Source of the DNA: Hansfordia pulvinata
Lineage: Eukaryota > Ascomycota > Sordariomycetes > Xylariales
Assembly (NCBI GenBank): GCA_006538405.1
Contig: BJKQ01000001.1
Coordinates: forward strand, 1,984,001 to 2,048,000
DNA: 64,000 nucleotides
Reading direction: 5' to 3'
The notes under the pieces were generated by a model. It did no database searches and had not been told where the DNA came from. It saw only the letters and a list, made by a program, of their open reading frames with translations. Made by a program: the position numbers and the translations under genes. Below, in pieces: positions 38,027 through 49,707 of the stretch; within the stretch, counting starts at the first letter, position 1; each line of letters begins with the position of its first letter.

Positions 38027-39190
38027 AGAGTGTCTACGAAGTGACGGCGGTGTTACTTTGGGGGCCCAGGCGCGTGTCGGTCCTTGTTGCGGAGCCTTGA
38101 CGTGAATCGAAGCCATGCCTGGCTGCATAGGACTGTCTGATGCCTCGTTCAAACTACAGAAATGTGTCTGGAAATATGACGGCAGCTATGCGACCGGCGC
38201 GGCGAGGGTTGTGATGCTTGCATGAATTAGAGAGAGGGACCGCCTCAATATGGACGAAGTTGAACCAGGCAGCGACGAGGCCGCGCTGAATGGATCAATG
38301 GTGATTGTTACGCTTAGAAAGGGGGTTCATTGGCGCAACGGAGGGGCTTACTTTACGTTGTCGGACGCGGTCAGGGTTTTGCCGGATATTCTTTCGATGA
38401 GTTTTGATACCCGGATAGATAGATTTCGGGCCTTCTTAACGAGATGCCAAGAGCTCAGCTTTCAGGGCTTCAATTCTGATTTTCATCTTGACCACTAGTG
38501 TTGGGCGGACGTTTGCGTGCGGGCCTTGCGTGGCGACGTTGCGCAATGAGTTTCTTGCCCCGTCGATGTTCAACTCATCTATCATGAAACAAAAATACGT
38601 CGATATAATACAGTGCTATGCCGTTCCTACAATATTCTACATATCCCAACGTATTTCTACATTATACCCACTGGAGCTCGTTGTCTACTCGTGATCTGCA
38701 ACTACTCGCACATCTATTAGCTTACATCACCAGAGCTCGATCCATCTACCACCCCCACCCCCCCCCCCCCTTCAGGAGCGAGCAGGGCCTTGCACTTCGG
38801 AGCCCCCCCGCAAGTGGCCATACTCATATATACGGAACCGGCGCAGTGGCCTGTGGCCATCTCACCGCGCAGGCTAGTGTGCATTGCGTGCGCACATGCG
38901 CGCACTGCCCCTCTTCGCCTATCAGGACGGGGCGGGCGCTTGGGCCGGACTGACGTTGACGTGGTCGTCGGAGCCCCTTGCTCCAAGCCTGCGAGACCAT
39001 TGCAGACGTCATCGTTGGCTCGTGCCGTGCCGTCTTCTAATCAGACCCCGCCCCGCGCATTGCGTCCTCTCGGCGCTGCTTTCATGTGTGTGTGTGTTCT
39101 TCTATTACTCAGAATGCGGCATTGCCGCTTCTCGTTCATTGAGGCTCTCGATTTCTTTATTTTTCCTCTTCTTCTTCTCTCGCGCCACTC
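38027..39190. other. Spacer between convergent cyclin and BCS1-type genes
   Basis: Lower-GC 3' flank of the cyclin gene with an 82-codon frame at 38250-38498 of unknown value, a C-rich tract near 38755-38770, and no recognisable gene. Confidence 0.45.
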
Positions 39191-40779
39191 TCAAGGGGCG
39201 TCCCGCGTCTCGTCGATGCCGTCGTCTGTCGCGGGAGGGGAGATTTCCCTGTGGTGCGGGACGACCTCAAAGTCCCTCTCGGCGCCCTTGGGCAGCTGCC
39301 TGTCGAGCCACGCGCGGATGCCCGAGGCGGCGCGGTGCGGGCTCTCCAGGTGGAGCTGGAAGAAGCCCTGGAGCTGGGACGGGGTCAGGGTGTCCTCGGG
39401 GACCTGGCGTGCGAACTGCTCGGCCAGCGCCTGGACGGTGGCCCTGTCGACGGGCGGCTCGATGTGGCCGAGCTCGGGCGCGAACATGCGCGCAAACATC
39501 TGCCCGGCGGCGCGGCGGCTGATGTTGCCGAGGAAGACGCGCATGTCGACGCGGCCCGGGCGGACGAGGGCCTCGTCGAGCATCTCGGGCTTGTTGGTGG
39601 TCATGATGACGACGCGGCCCTCCTGAGACCCGACGCCGTCCAGGACGTTCAGCAAGCCCGACAGGGTGCAGAGGGCCTCGGGCTTGCCCTTGGTGGAGGG
39701 GTTGTTGTTGTTGTTGTCTTCGTCGCCGCTCTCGCTTCCTCCTACCCCCGCCGCCGCCGGCCTCCTCCTCTGCCACACGGCGTCGATGTCCTCCAGCAGC
39801 ACGATGCACCGCGGCGGGATCTCCAGGAACATTTGCTCGAGGTCGGCGTCGGTGCGGACGCTGGGAATGCGGATCTCGTACATGTCCAGGCCGAACTCGC
39901 CGGCGAGCGCGGTGGAGAGGGACGTCTTGCCGCTGCCGGGCGGGCCGTAGAACAGGTAGCCCCGGCGGTAGGGCATGCTGCGGCTCTGGTAGAGGCGCTG
40001 GGTGCGGGGGTCGAGGTACTTGCGGACGTCGGCGACGAGGTCGAGCTTGGCGTCGTCGTCGAAGTGGACCGTGTCGAGGCGGCGGATGGGCCTGCGCAGC
40101 TTGGGCTGCCAGCGCATGCCGTAGCGGTCGCGGCTGTAGATGACGACGAAGAACTGCGTCTGCTGGTCGGCGAACTCGCGGCACTCGTCGATCAGGGCGG
40201 CGATGGGGCCGGCGGAGAGGCCGAGGCAGCTGATGGTCAGATCATCGCCGCCGCCGCCGGAGCCTCTGGGGGACTGGCGGGGAGCGACGACGGGCCCGGA
40301 GGAGCCGAGGGGGCGGGAGACGATGAACAGGTTGCCGCCGTACCAGAACCAGCGCGAGCCCCAGTGGGGGGAGTAGTCGACGGGCTGGCGGCGCTTCTTG
40401 AGAGCGGCGGCGCGGTCGGGCCCCCGGAGGAGTCCAAGGTGTCGTCGTGGCCAGACTCGATGCGGCCGGTGAAGATGCGGTAGTGGCGCGGGCGGTTGGA
40501 CTGTATCCACTGGATGGCCTGGCCGTTGAGGGGGTCGCCGGCGGGGATGGTGACGGAGGCCAGGAAGAACTCGGAGACCCATCGGCGGGCGGCGCCGAAG
40601 GACATGGACAGCAGCCTCCAAGCTGGGGGGAGGGTGCCGGCGATGGCGATCAGGGAGCCGATTTGGGTCACGTCGAGGGAGCGCCAGCGGGTCAAGACGT
40701 CGTGCAGGAGGCGCAGGCCGTGGGAAACGGGGTCGGCCGAATAGAGGCCGGCGCCTCGGAGGGATAGGGCGTGGGCCAT
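39191..40779 (-). CDS. BCS1-type AAA ATPase (mitochondrial chaperone family), one frame break
   Basis: Inner-membrane AAA ATPase of the Bcs1 family. Yeast Bcs1 inserts the Rieske protein into complex III, but fungi have several paralogs and this one need not do so. A hydrophobic segment near residues 40-60 (IGSLIAIAGTLPPAWRLLSM) precedes the BCS1 N-domain. The AAA module has Walker A YGPPGSGKTSL, Walker B RCIVLLEDID and sensor VVIMTTNKPEMLDEALVRPG with the arginine finger region GRVDMRV. A Ser/Asp/Asn-rich insert (GDEDNNNNN) sits after Walker B, common in fungal copies. The gene has no introns. The frame breaks at the G/C run 40418-40425, between DDTLDSSGG and PDRAAALKKRRQP. One more base gives a closed 529-residue protein. 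The C-terminus is intact. Confidence 0.92.
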
Positions 40780-41649
40780 GGCGAGCGAGCGAGCGAACGA
40801 GAGCGTTGCGGCGCGGGTGCGGGCGCGGGTGCGCAGATGTGCGGAAGGTCCGGAGGGCCCGGGTTGGGATCCGGGCCGGGCCAAGTCGAAGCGGAGGCGG
40901 CGGGCAAGATGGCAGCCGGCGGACGAGATCACATGGTAAATAAAGCAAAGGAGCGGACGCGGTCGATGGCGAGCGGCGAGAGTAGGAAAGGGGAAGATGG
41001 ACGTGCGACGTCTTGGTGGTGATGGTGATGCTGGAGGGATTCAAGACCAAGAAAAAAAAAAAAAAAAAAGGCGCCACACTGCAAAGCCACGACGCGCAAC
41101 AGAACAGAGGCTCGCGTCCGGGATACGGGTGGCTCCAATTGAACGAGTCGGAATTGAGGGCGAAAGTAATAAGTGGGGGGGGGGGGGGGGGGGGGGCACT
41201 GGGGGTCAATAAGCCGGGATGGGTTATCGCTAAACCGTCATTCCACCGGGGGATTGGATCGGGCCATGGTCCATATCGTTCGTTACCATTACTGTACTGG
41301 GGCACATTCAAGGACTATGTAGGTAGCAATGGATTGATGTTTCTTTCCACATTACTGTAATCATTCAAGTGCTTTTTAGGAAAGTGCTTTAACCCGTGTG
41401 TGCCCGTACCTGCCTTGGCTCCAGGTAGGTAGGTACATGTGTACCACTCTGCATTCCCGCCCACACTCGTCGCCACCAACGCCGTGGGCACCACCATTAC
41501 ATGTAACGACTGCAACTACTTACAGTGCCTAATATACATCAACAACACCTCGCTCCCTTGGGTATACAGTCTCGACAGCACACACGAACTCTTCATGCAG
41601 ACTGCTCATTGCCCATTCGAAATCAACTGAGCTGGAACCTCACGCTCGC
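40780..41649. other. Spacer between two minus-strand genes
   Basis: Contains an 18-base A run at 41052-41069 and a 22-base G run at 41175-41196. No gene is seen. It is the promoter region of the BCS1-type gene and the 3' flank of the alcohol dehydrogenase. Confidence 0.5.
41175..41196. repeat. Poly(G) tract, 22 bases
   Basis: G run about 400 bases upstream of the BCS1-type start codon. Confidence 0.95.
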
Positions 41650-42889
41650 TCAGTGCTGGCCCGCGTTCTCATTCGTCAGCACGTACCGGTAGCGCGCCTT
41701 GCCGGCGTCCATGTCGACGACGGCCTGGTTGGCGTCGGCCATGGGCCTCTCCTGGATCCAGGGCTTGATATTCCGGTCGGCGGCCAGCTGCAGCATCTCG
41801 CGGATCTCCCACGGCGACCCGGTGGCGCTGCCGCCCAGCTTGACGCCGTTGCCGAGCAGCGTCCAGGCGTCGACGGGCGGCAGCTCGCCGGCGTCGGGGG
41901 CGCCGACCTGGATCAGCGTGCCCTTGACCTTGAGCAGGCGCAGGTAGTCGACCAGGGGCATGCGGGGGCTGGAGACGGTGCAGATGATGAGGTCGACGGT
42001 GCGGGCGTGCCTGGAGGCCCAGTGCTCCTCGTCGTCGGTGGCGATGTAGTCGTCGGCGCCGAGGCGCAGGACCTCGTCGCGCTTCGACTCCTTGCGCGAG
42101 ATGCCGACGACGCGGTCGGCGCCGAGGGCCTTGGCGAACAGGACGGCGAAGTGGCCCAGGCCGCCGACGCCGACGACGCCGACCGTCTTGCCGGGCCCGC
42201 AGCCCTCGGCGCGGAGCGGCGAGTAGACGGTGATGCCGCCGCACAGCATGGGCGCGGCGGCCGCCGACGACAGGCCCTCGGGGATGGGCACAACGAACTG
42301 GCCGTTGGAGCGGTTGTAGTCGGCGTAGCCGCCGTACGACTTGCCCTCGCCGTCGGGGTAGAGGGACCCGTACGTGTTGACCTGGCCGCGGGCGCAGTAC
42401 GTGTCGCGGCCGGTCGAGCACTCGGGCAGTCGCTCTGCTGGCACGTCCGGGATTGCGCGCCCACTCCGACGCGGTCGCCGACCTTGACGTGTTTGACGTT
42501 GTCGCCGACGCGGACGGCCTTGCCGACAATTTCGTGGCCGACGACGCAGGCTGCAGGGCAGGGATTCCCGCGGTTAGCCAGGAGTCCGAATATCTCTCTC
42601 GAGTCTCGATCACAAACCGCCTGTGCCGAAGGAGGGGGGGGGGGGGGCGAGCAGCGCATGATCGGTTACGACAGGGGGGAGGGCACAACTCACGATAGGG
42701 GGTCTCGCCCCAGCCCGACTTGAGCATGTGCAGGTCGGAGCCACAGATGCCGCAGTGGGTGATCTCAATGTCGACGTCGTCCTCGGTCCATTTCTTCGGC
42801 TCAAAGGAACCCCACTCCATCTTCCCGTTGACCGACTCGGGCGTCTTGCCCAGCCAGCCGTGGAAGCAGTTGCTAGCCTGAGCTGCCAT
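41650..42889 (-). CDS. Zinc-dependent alcohol dehydrogenase (Adh6/cinnamyl-alcohol type), one frame break
   Basis: Cytosolic medium-chain dehydrogenase, probably NADP-dependent by similarity to yeast Adh6/7, acting on aliphatic and aromatic aldehydes. Exon 1 is 42889-42694 and exon 2 is 42550-41650. The intron contains a 14-base G run. Catalytic zinc site: THCGICGSDLH and GHEIVGKAVRVGD. Structural zinc cysteines: SDCPECSTGRDTYC. The Rossmann motif is GVVGVGGLGHFAVLFAK, followed by ISRKESKRDE, where the Ser-Arg-Lys pattern suits NADP. The frame shifts inside the structural zinc loop at the run 42424-42426. One more base restores SDCPECS and closes a 365-residue protein. All zinc ligands are then present, so a missing base in the assembly is the likely cause. 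Confidence 0.93.
42634..42647. repeat. Poly(G) tract, 14 bases, inside the alcohol dehydrogenase intron
   Basis: On the transcribed strand this is a C-tract near the middle of the intron. Confidence 0.9.
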
Positions 42890-45800
42890 GGTTGTTGATG
42901 TTTTTTTTGGGGGGTGTTATGGAGGGGGGGAGGAGAATTGCTGATGCTGGGCTTCCGTCCGGTAGCGATAGGTGAGTTTTCCCTTTCTACCGTGCGTATG
43001 ATCTGACGATTGTGGGTGGGCTGCGGTGTAGTAGAGCCGATCCTGGTCGTTGCAGAAGCCCGATTCTTCGACAGTCGAGAAGCGTGCAGGGCCTCAGCCT
43101 ACTTATGCGGCATTGTTGCCATGTTGACCATTATTAATGCGCCATGGGCGAGTATGGCCGTGTTGTACTGTGCTGCCAGACAGATCCGAGCAGACGGGGG
43201 CGGGCGAAGGGCGAGGCCTCGTCGGCCATGACGTCGACGGCCAAAGCCCGCGCTATAACGTCATGGTTGGCGAGACTCGTCCACCCTGTCGTGCGCGCAA
43301 CCCGCGCGGCGATAGGAGATGGTGGGAAGGGGGAAGGGCCGCCCAGAGCGCGATCAGCCGGCACGCGAGACATGAGAATCGCAGATAGCGGTAAATTCCG
43401 TCGGAGATAACCCAAGCCCTGGCTCTGGTGCAGGTGCAGGTGCGTGGCAATACCCAGAAGTGTAGCCGTCACAGCAGCAGATGAGGCGGCAGGCGTGTGG
43501 CGCGTGCGAGGCACTCGTAAAGTTGGAGATACTGGGGCGAGGCCGAGGCGATGGGCCGGCGGTGGATCCGGCGCTTCGTTCTGGTGGACCGACGGTGACG
43601 GGTGCCGGGGTCTTGAGAGCCGCCGACCCCTTGAGGGACTTCCCTCCTCCCTCACGTCCCTCTCCTCCGTGCAGGACCACTGCCACACAGTATTCAGGGG
43701 CCCGTACTCGTATGTATACTCGGCGGGCCGGAACCTCGTCCGGCCGGGCACCCGACCCCGGCTGCTCCTGTCTGTGTCTATAGTTCCCCGATGTCCCAAG
43801 GTCTGGGAGAGGCGGATGACAAATGGACGGGCCCGACTATAAGGAAAAGTTTGCTACTGTCTCCAAAAACCATCCATGTGTCCCCCTCTTCTTCTCCTCC
43901 TCCCCCTCCCTGGCTCCGGTCTTAACGGGCGGGAACTGCCTCTCCCGTCGTAATGCCGGCAATTGGCTCTATGATCCCAGGATAGGCGACGATGGAGCAT
44001 ACGAGTAGTCCGCACATGCCCGCAGATTCGGGGAGGTGGTTTTTTTTCTGGGGCGGCAGTGGCTTGCTTCCATGCTTCCGCTAGACTATAGTTGGGGTTT
44101 TCTCCCGGGCCGGTCGCGCGGTTGGGGCCCGCGTACGAGTATTGCCTTGCTTGCAGTTGGACTGCTGCGAGGGCGGCCTGGCTGGCTGTCCCGATCGATC
44201 TGATCTCCCGTCCAAGTTGGTTCCCAAAGTATGTCTCGGTCCGGGAGCCCTCTCTCTCTCTCTCTCTCTCTCTCTTTTTGAGACATCAAGGCGATCGGCC
44301 GGGCTGCCAGATCCTGCTCATCCGTCCTGCTTCCTGTCGGTTGCCCTTTCTCGCGTCGACGCGCTCAACCGCGAGATGCGAGTCAGGGGGTGTAGGTAAT
44401 TAACGAAGGCCTCGGCGGGTTGTGCCCACCCAGCCATGCCAGCTATGGTGTCCACATCCGACGATACGTGGTCGAGGAGCCGGTCCTTTTTCCCCCCCCC
44501 ATATCTGTTCAGTAGACAAAGTTCAGAGTAGTAGTATATCTACCTCACCTTGGGGGACGTGCAGCACCCGATCGACCAGCCCGCGCCCTACAATCTGCCC
44601 GAGCAGCCGATCGACCGGCCGGCTCTCCGCCGACTCGAAAAACTCCCCTTTGCCCCCTGCCCCGTGGCTCTCTTCTTGGGCCGTCCGCACTGATTTGTTC
44701 TTCCTACGACCCGGTTCGTCACAATAGTTACGAATTCTCAGACCTGAGAGTACGTGTGGATGCTGACCATCCACACCATCGCGCCTTCGGAATCCGGGTT
44801 GCGTTTGCCTCTCTCCTACTCTTCGTATGGCGTATGCAACAGTCCGTTGTCGCCGGCGATCCGGGAGCAGCATGGTAAGGAAACAGGCGCGAGTCTGTTG
44901 TGAGTGTCTGGCATGGCATTTGCTCGAGCTCTTCGCTTGAAGCCTGCTAGGCTTCTGGCCCCAAACCTCGCAACGGGGCGACGAGTATAATGAGAGTGAA
45001 AATGGAACTCTTGTCCCTTCGGACGGGCCTACACCGCGTTGTATGGCATTGCGTCTTGAGTTGTTTTGATGTGCACGAAGCGGGTAGAACCAGCAAACTT
45101 GTGGTTTTGAGGCAGAGCCTGAGGGTGAGAGCCTGGGTGCACAGAGCATTTCCATGTGATGCCAGTCTGATTCGACATGACGACCCTGCCCATAGAGCAC
45201 TGGCTTGAACATCATCACACCTCACCCGGCCCGTGTTCAGAACTAGCATTACTACTCCAGAGCCTCTAGGCTCCCCAAAGTGAGACAGCCATCCCGTATC
45301 ACTTGCTTCAACTGACAGCGTTGTTGCGCTGCCATACTGTCAGTTGTCGCGCTGCCATCACGATATCACAGCTCGCTCGGTGGTTTCCAGACTCTGCCTT
45401 CTCTTTACACATCTCGGTGCTCTCATACTCGCGTCTGCTTCTTCACATACAGCACTCCACGCGCACCAGCGCACATCACTTGCTCTCTTACAGATATAGC
45501 ACCCGCCGGGGATTGCTTTTCATAAAGACATTCCGCTTCACTTGAGCAGACTCAACTGCGAGCAGGCGGCTGCTCACTTGGCAGGAGTATCGAACGTCGA
45601 CCACCTTGGGTAGTTTCCGCAACCTTTCATTTTGGCCTCGCATGCTGACAAGCAGAAAAGCCCTGCTTATCACGAAGCCAACACGCAACGAGCAACGGCC
45701 GTCTTGTTCGCTGGGGAGAGACGACTATCACGCACCAACAAGCTTCCGATCCATCTTTTGGCCACACGCAAGGTGTCAACTCGCGCTGACGACACTCACT

Positions 45801-45898
45801 TCTCCCCCCTTTTCAGTTGCTGGCATTTGCATGACTCCAAACCCCGGCCCTCTCACCAACCAGCCTTCACCCTGACTTCACCCGAGTGCCAGCAAAAC
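42890..45898. other. Spacer (3.0 kb), no gene assigned
   Basis: TACGAGTA/TACTCGTA motifs at 43705, 44000 and 44134, and a CT microsatellite at 44250-44274. A minus-strand frame at 44523-45218 contains a protein-like stretch (EESHGAGGKGEFFESAESR) but has no start, splice partner or family. The final ~400 bases are the leader of the next gene. Confidence 0.45.
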
Positions 45899-48773
45899 AT
45901 GTCGAGCTGTGGCCACCTTGATGTCCAGCGAGTCGGCGACTGCGGGCTGAGTCTGGACGACAAATGGTCCGAGCTGCACGACCTCGTCGTCGAGCTGGGC
46001 CGAGCGGTGGGGCGCGGCCGCAGCCCGATCAACCCCGATTCCGGCGGCGCGCTCGTCGATGCCCTGGCGAAGAACCTGGAGATCGACGCCGTCCGGAACT
46101 ACAATGCCGCGCTGGCTGCCCTGCGCGTCTCGCGCGGCGCCCCCCTGAGCAGCGAGGCTGTCCACGGGTTCCTGGCCACGATACAGAAGTGCCGCGACGG
46201 ATACGCCGAGTGGCTGGGCGTGTACGGGGCCCGAGAGCAGGAGATTGAGGCTATACAGCGACGGGTTCTTGCTGTTGATCTGCACACGCCACCGCCGCCG
46301 CCTCCCGCAGACGAGACTCACGAGACTGGAAAGACTGGAAAGACTGGAGAAATGCCCGGAAACGACGGGTCCATCTTGTACGGCAGCCACGTCCACGCAG
46401 TCTCCGGATGGGAAGGAGCAGCCTGGGAAGGAGCAGCCTCCTGGAGTCAGAGCCGGACAGTTGAGAGAGGTACAGGCAGTGCTGCGGGAGACGGCGGCGG
46501 GGCTCCCATCCCGACCGACCCCTTCTATTCGCCCTCCTCCCGCACCCCGTGCAGGGCGCCCAAGCACCACGGCGGCGACAGCGTCTTGTTCGCAGGCAGC
46601 TTCGGTCACGGCGGCCGCCCTCCAACGTCAGCGCACGGCAACGCGGGGCCTGCGAAAAAGCCGGCAGCGGCGCAGACTCTGCAAGACACCAGCCGCACCG
46701 GCTCGCCAGGACGCGTGCCGGGAACCAAGCAGCGGTACCTCTACCACCACAGCAACAGCAACAGCAACCGCAACCCCTCCAACCCTGAACAACGGGACGG
46801 CAGCACAGGCAAAGACGGCGCCAACACCGTCCAGCTGCCGGTTCTCGACGGACTGTGCTCGACGGAGCGGCTCCGACACGAGCAATGCCTCATCGATCTC
46901 TCTGACTGTGAGCCCGCGCAGCAAAAGCAATCGCAGCCGCTGCACGAAGCCCTACTGATTCCACAGTTCAGCACCAACACCTACCAGTACCAGGGCCAGA
47001 ACCACCAAGTCGCCATCCCCACCACCGCACTCAAGCCCGCAGCAGCATCAACAACAACCACAGCAACCGCCAGGACGCCGGCCAGGCCAACGACCCTCCG
47101 GACGAGGACCGCCACCCGCGGCACCGCGTCTTCGCCACGCCCGAGGAGCGCGCCGCCGCCATCGCGCACTACCGCCGCGCCGTCCTCGGTCTCGGCTTCG
47201 GCGCCGCCGCCGCCGCCCGCCAGCAGCCCCTGCCCCACATCTTCCGCTTCGGCATCTGCTACCACCCGGGCTTCGCCTTCGCCACCCGTGCCGCCGCCGC
47301 CGCTGCTGCTGTCGGGGACCTGGTCAGGGCGGCGTGCCCCGGCGTCCCGGCGGTCGTCCCCGGCTGCCGCGTGGTCGTCTTCTACGGCGACGCCCCCGTG
47401 GCCCGCTGCTGCCGCCGCCGCCACCTGCTGCTGCCGCCCAGTGGTGGCGATGGCGCGCACAGAGACGACGACCACGGCAGCGGCAGCCAGAAGCTGACCA
47501 CGGCAACGATGACGACGACGTATCACCCCCTGCGCGACCTGCTCGCCTGCATCCGCCGCCGCCTCCGCCGCTTCTCCAAGACCGCCACCTCCGTCGCGGC
47601 CGGAGCCAGGCCCGGAACCCTCCGCCGCGTCACCCTGACTCCCGGCACCGCGGCCCTGGTCGAGTTCGCCGACTGGCGGGACGCTCACGCCTGCGTCGCC
47701 TCGTTCGGCGAGAACAGCACTGCCGGCAACGACCACGAGCACCACAGTGACCACGCCCACGGCCTGCCTACTGAAAAGGAAGAAGAAGAAGAAGGAGCAG
47801 GTGCAGAGAGAGAAAGTATCCCCTGGATCCGCCGCGTCGCCCTGGCCGGCACCTCGACGTACCCTCCCCCCCTCACTGACCCATACTTCACCTCTTCCCT
47901 CGCCGCAACCGCCGGCGCCGGCGCAGGTGGACGATGCGGAGAGGAAGAAGAGCAACAGACCCGCTGCCTGGCCGCCCCGGGCTTCCCCCGGACCGCCTGG
48001 GCGAGCTGCGCTCCGCGCTGCGGGCCCTGGTCTTCCCCCGCCGCGCCCTTTGCAGCGGCACCGCGGGGCCCGCGTGGGCGGAGCAGTTCGAGGACGTGTT
48101 CTGGGTCTCTTTTCCTTCATCTCGCTCTTCCCCCGCCTCTCAACCCCCTCCGTCTGCGACGTCCTCCGCCTCGTCTGCCGTTGCCGCGAAGAGCGAAGCA
48201 GCTTCTCAAAGGGACCACCAAGACGGCCACGGCGCTGCTGGGATCGAAGAGACGGCGGAGAGCGCGAAGACGCTGGTCCTCCGCTTCCTCAAGCTCGAGC
48301 ACGCCGTCCGCGCCCTCGCCGTGCTCGCGCGCAGGCCGCGTCTCGCCGCCGGAACCGCGGGCGGCAGCACCGGCGGCGGCGGCTGGGTCTTTGCGTCGGA
48401 CCCGTGCATGGGATCTGTCGAGGGCGAAGGGGAGGAGCTGGTGGTGGGCGACAGCGTGCTGGATCAGTGGATCGCGGAGGATGCCGAGGCCGAGGCCGAG
48501 GCCGAGACCCGGACGGACTGCCCTGGTGTTGTGCGCGCGGACGACGAGAGCGGACCCGCGGCGGTGGTTGGCCGGGACGGCGCTGTTGCTGTTGCTGCTA
48601 CCGGCGCCGGCAACATCGCCGCCGCGAAAGAGAGCCCGTGCTGTCTCATCGAGCTCGACGCCGACAACGACGTACAAGGCAAATCACGCCCGCAAATGTC
48701 GCGCGGGGGCAGCAAGCAGGCAAGCCCGTGCCGCGAGCTGACTCCCGAATCCTCGAGTCTGCTGGACGATTGA
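45899..48773 (+). CDS. Large intronless protein of unknown function, two frame breaks
   Basis: I do not recognise a family with confidence. The N-terminal ~130 residues look helical and conserved (DDKWSELHDLVVELGRAVGRG, then DGYAEWLGVYGAREQEIEAIQRR). A long disordered region rich in Pro, Gly, Gln, Asn and His follows. The middle has HRVFATPEERAAAIAHYRR, HIFRFGICYHPGF and, after a spacer, LRRVTLTPGTAALVEFADWR, which resembles the last strand of an RNA-recognition-type fold. A final Ala/Glu-rich part ends in ELTPESSSLLDD. The frame must be restored by one base at about 47021-47038 and by one at 47975-47981. The resulting frame closes to 958 residues. The ATG at 45899 is the first in frame. The gene is convergent with the chromodomain gene. 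Confidence 0.68.
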
Positions 48774-49707
48774 GGTCAATTCTGAATGTGCGAGGGTCGA
48801 GAGAGTAGAGGTTGTGCCTGAGGGCGCTTCTCTGCGCAAGGGCGGGCGGCGCGACACGGCTGGGACACAACTGATGGAGGAGGACCGACGTCCGCTCTGG
48901 GGCATTGCTGTTGCTCGGAGCTTTGTGCTTGGCGACCCCGCTATCTATAGTCTGGTCGGTGGTGGCAAAGCATCAGAGGCGGGACCTAGGAGGGAAAGGG
49001 GTAGAGGATCTCAAGCATCGACTGAGCTGGAAATTCGCTGGAAACCACGAAAAGGGGGGGCGAGAGAACGGGAAGGCCCATCTCTGCAATGCATTCTGGA
49101 CTCGCGCTATGGATTCGTCGCGCCTCATACTGGCGAGGGCGCTCCGCTACCTCATAGCACATTGCCGCAGCCAGCTAGGTAGCTACTCTACGGATGAATC
49201 GCAATGCTTTTGTTAGGTACCTAACTCATGCATGCCCATCCTCGCTTCCGTGTGCACCGACATCTACCACGTCAACGAAAACGCCGAGTTGAACAGAACA
49301 TAAGGCCCCTGACGCGGGCTTGGGGTATATTTTGAAAAACTAATTCTATCTCATTTAACTTCGTGCGATGTCCCCGGCCGGGTTGGCGGTGATCATCAAT
49401 CATGGGCGCTGGCGCTGGGGGCCTGGGGGCCTCGGGACAGGGATGAGCGCCTCCTCTTGACCCATTGTGACGCCTAGGCAAGGGGCGATCCGCGCGTGAC
49501 CAGATGCCGGGTGAGCCTCCCCGGGGCGCTTCTGGAAGATGAAGGGCAGTATGGCTGCTGCCGCTCACCCAGCACGATTCCGCACGGCCGGCCTTTCAAT
49601 TATCGCTTTCTCAAGAGCGAGCCCTCCAAGTGGGCGTTTCCTTCGGCCGGCTAGTGTGTGTGTTCAAGTTGTAAGTTGTGATGAATCATCAGGGCTGGAA
49701 CGAAGAA
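48774..49707. other. Spacer between convergent genes
   Basis: 3' flanks of the large unassigned gene and the chromodomain gene. Nothing else is seen. Confidence 0.5.

Noticed and set aside
38250..38498. 82-codon plus-strand frame after the cyclin gene
   Set aside because: Probably 3' untranslated sequence, with no recognisable feature.
39251..40483. 410-codon plus-strand frame
   Set aside because: Antisense shadow of the BCS1-type gene. It has Leu/Gly/Ala/Glu-rich composition and no motif.
44523..45218. 231-codon minus-strand frame
   Set aside because: One stretch looks protein-like but there is no start context, intron partner or family. Left unannotated.
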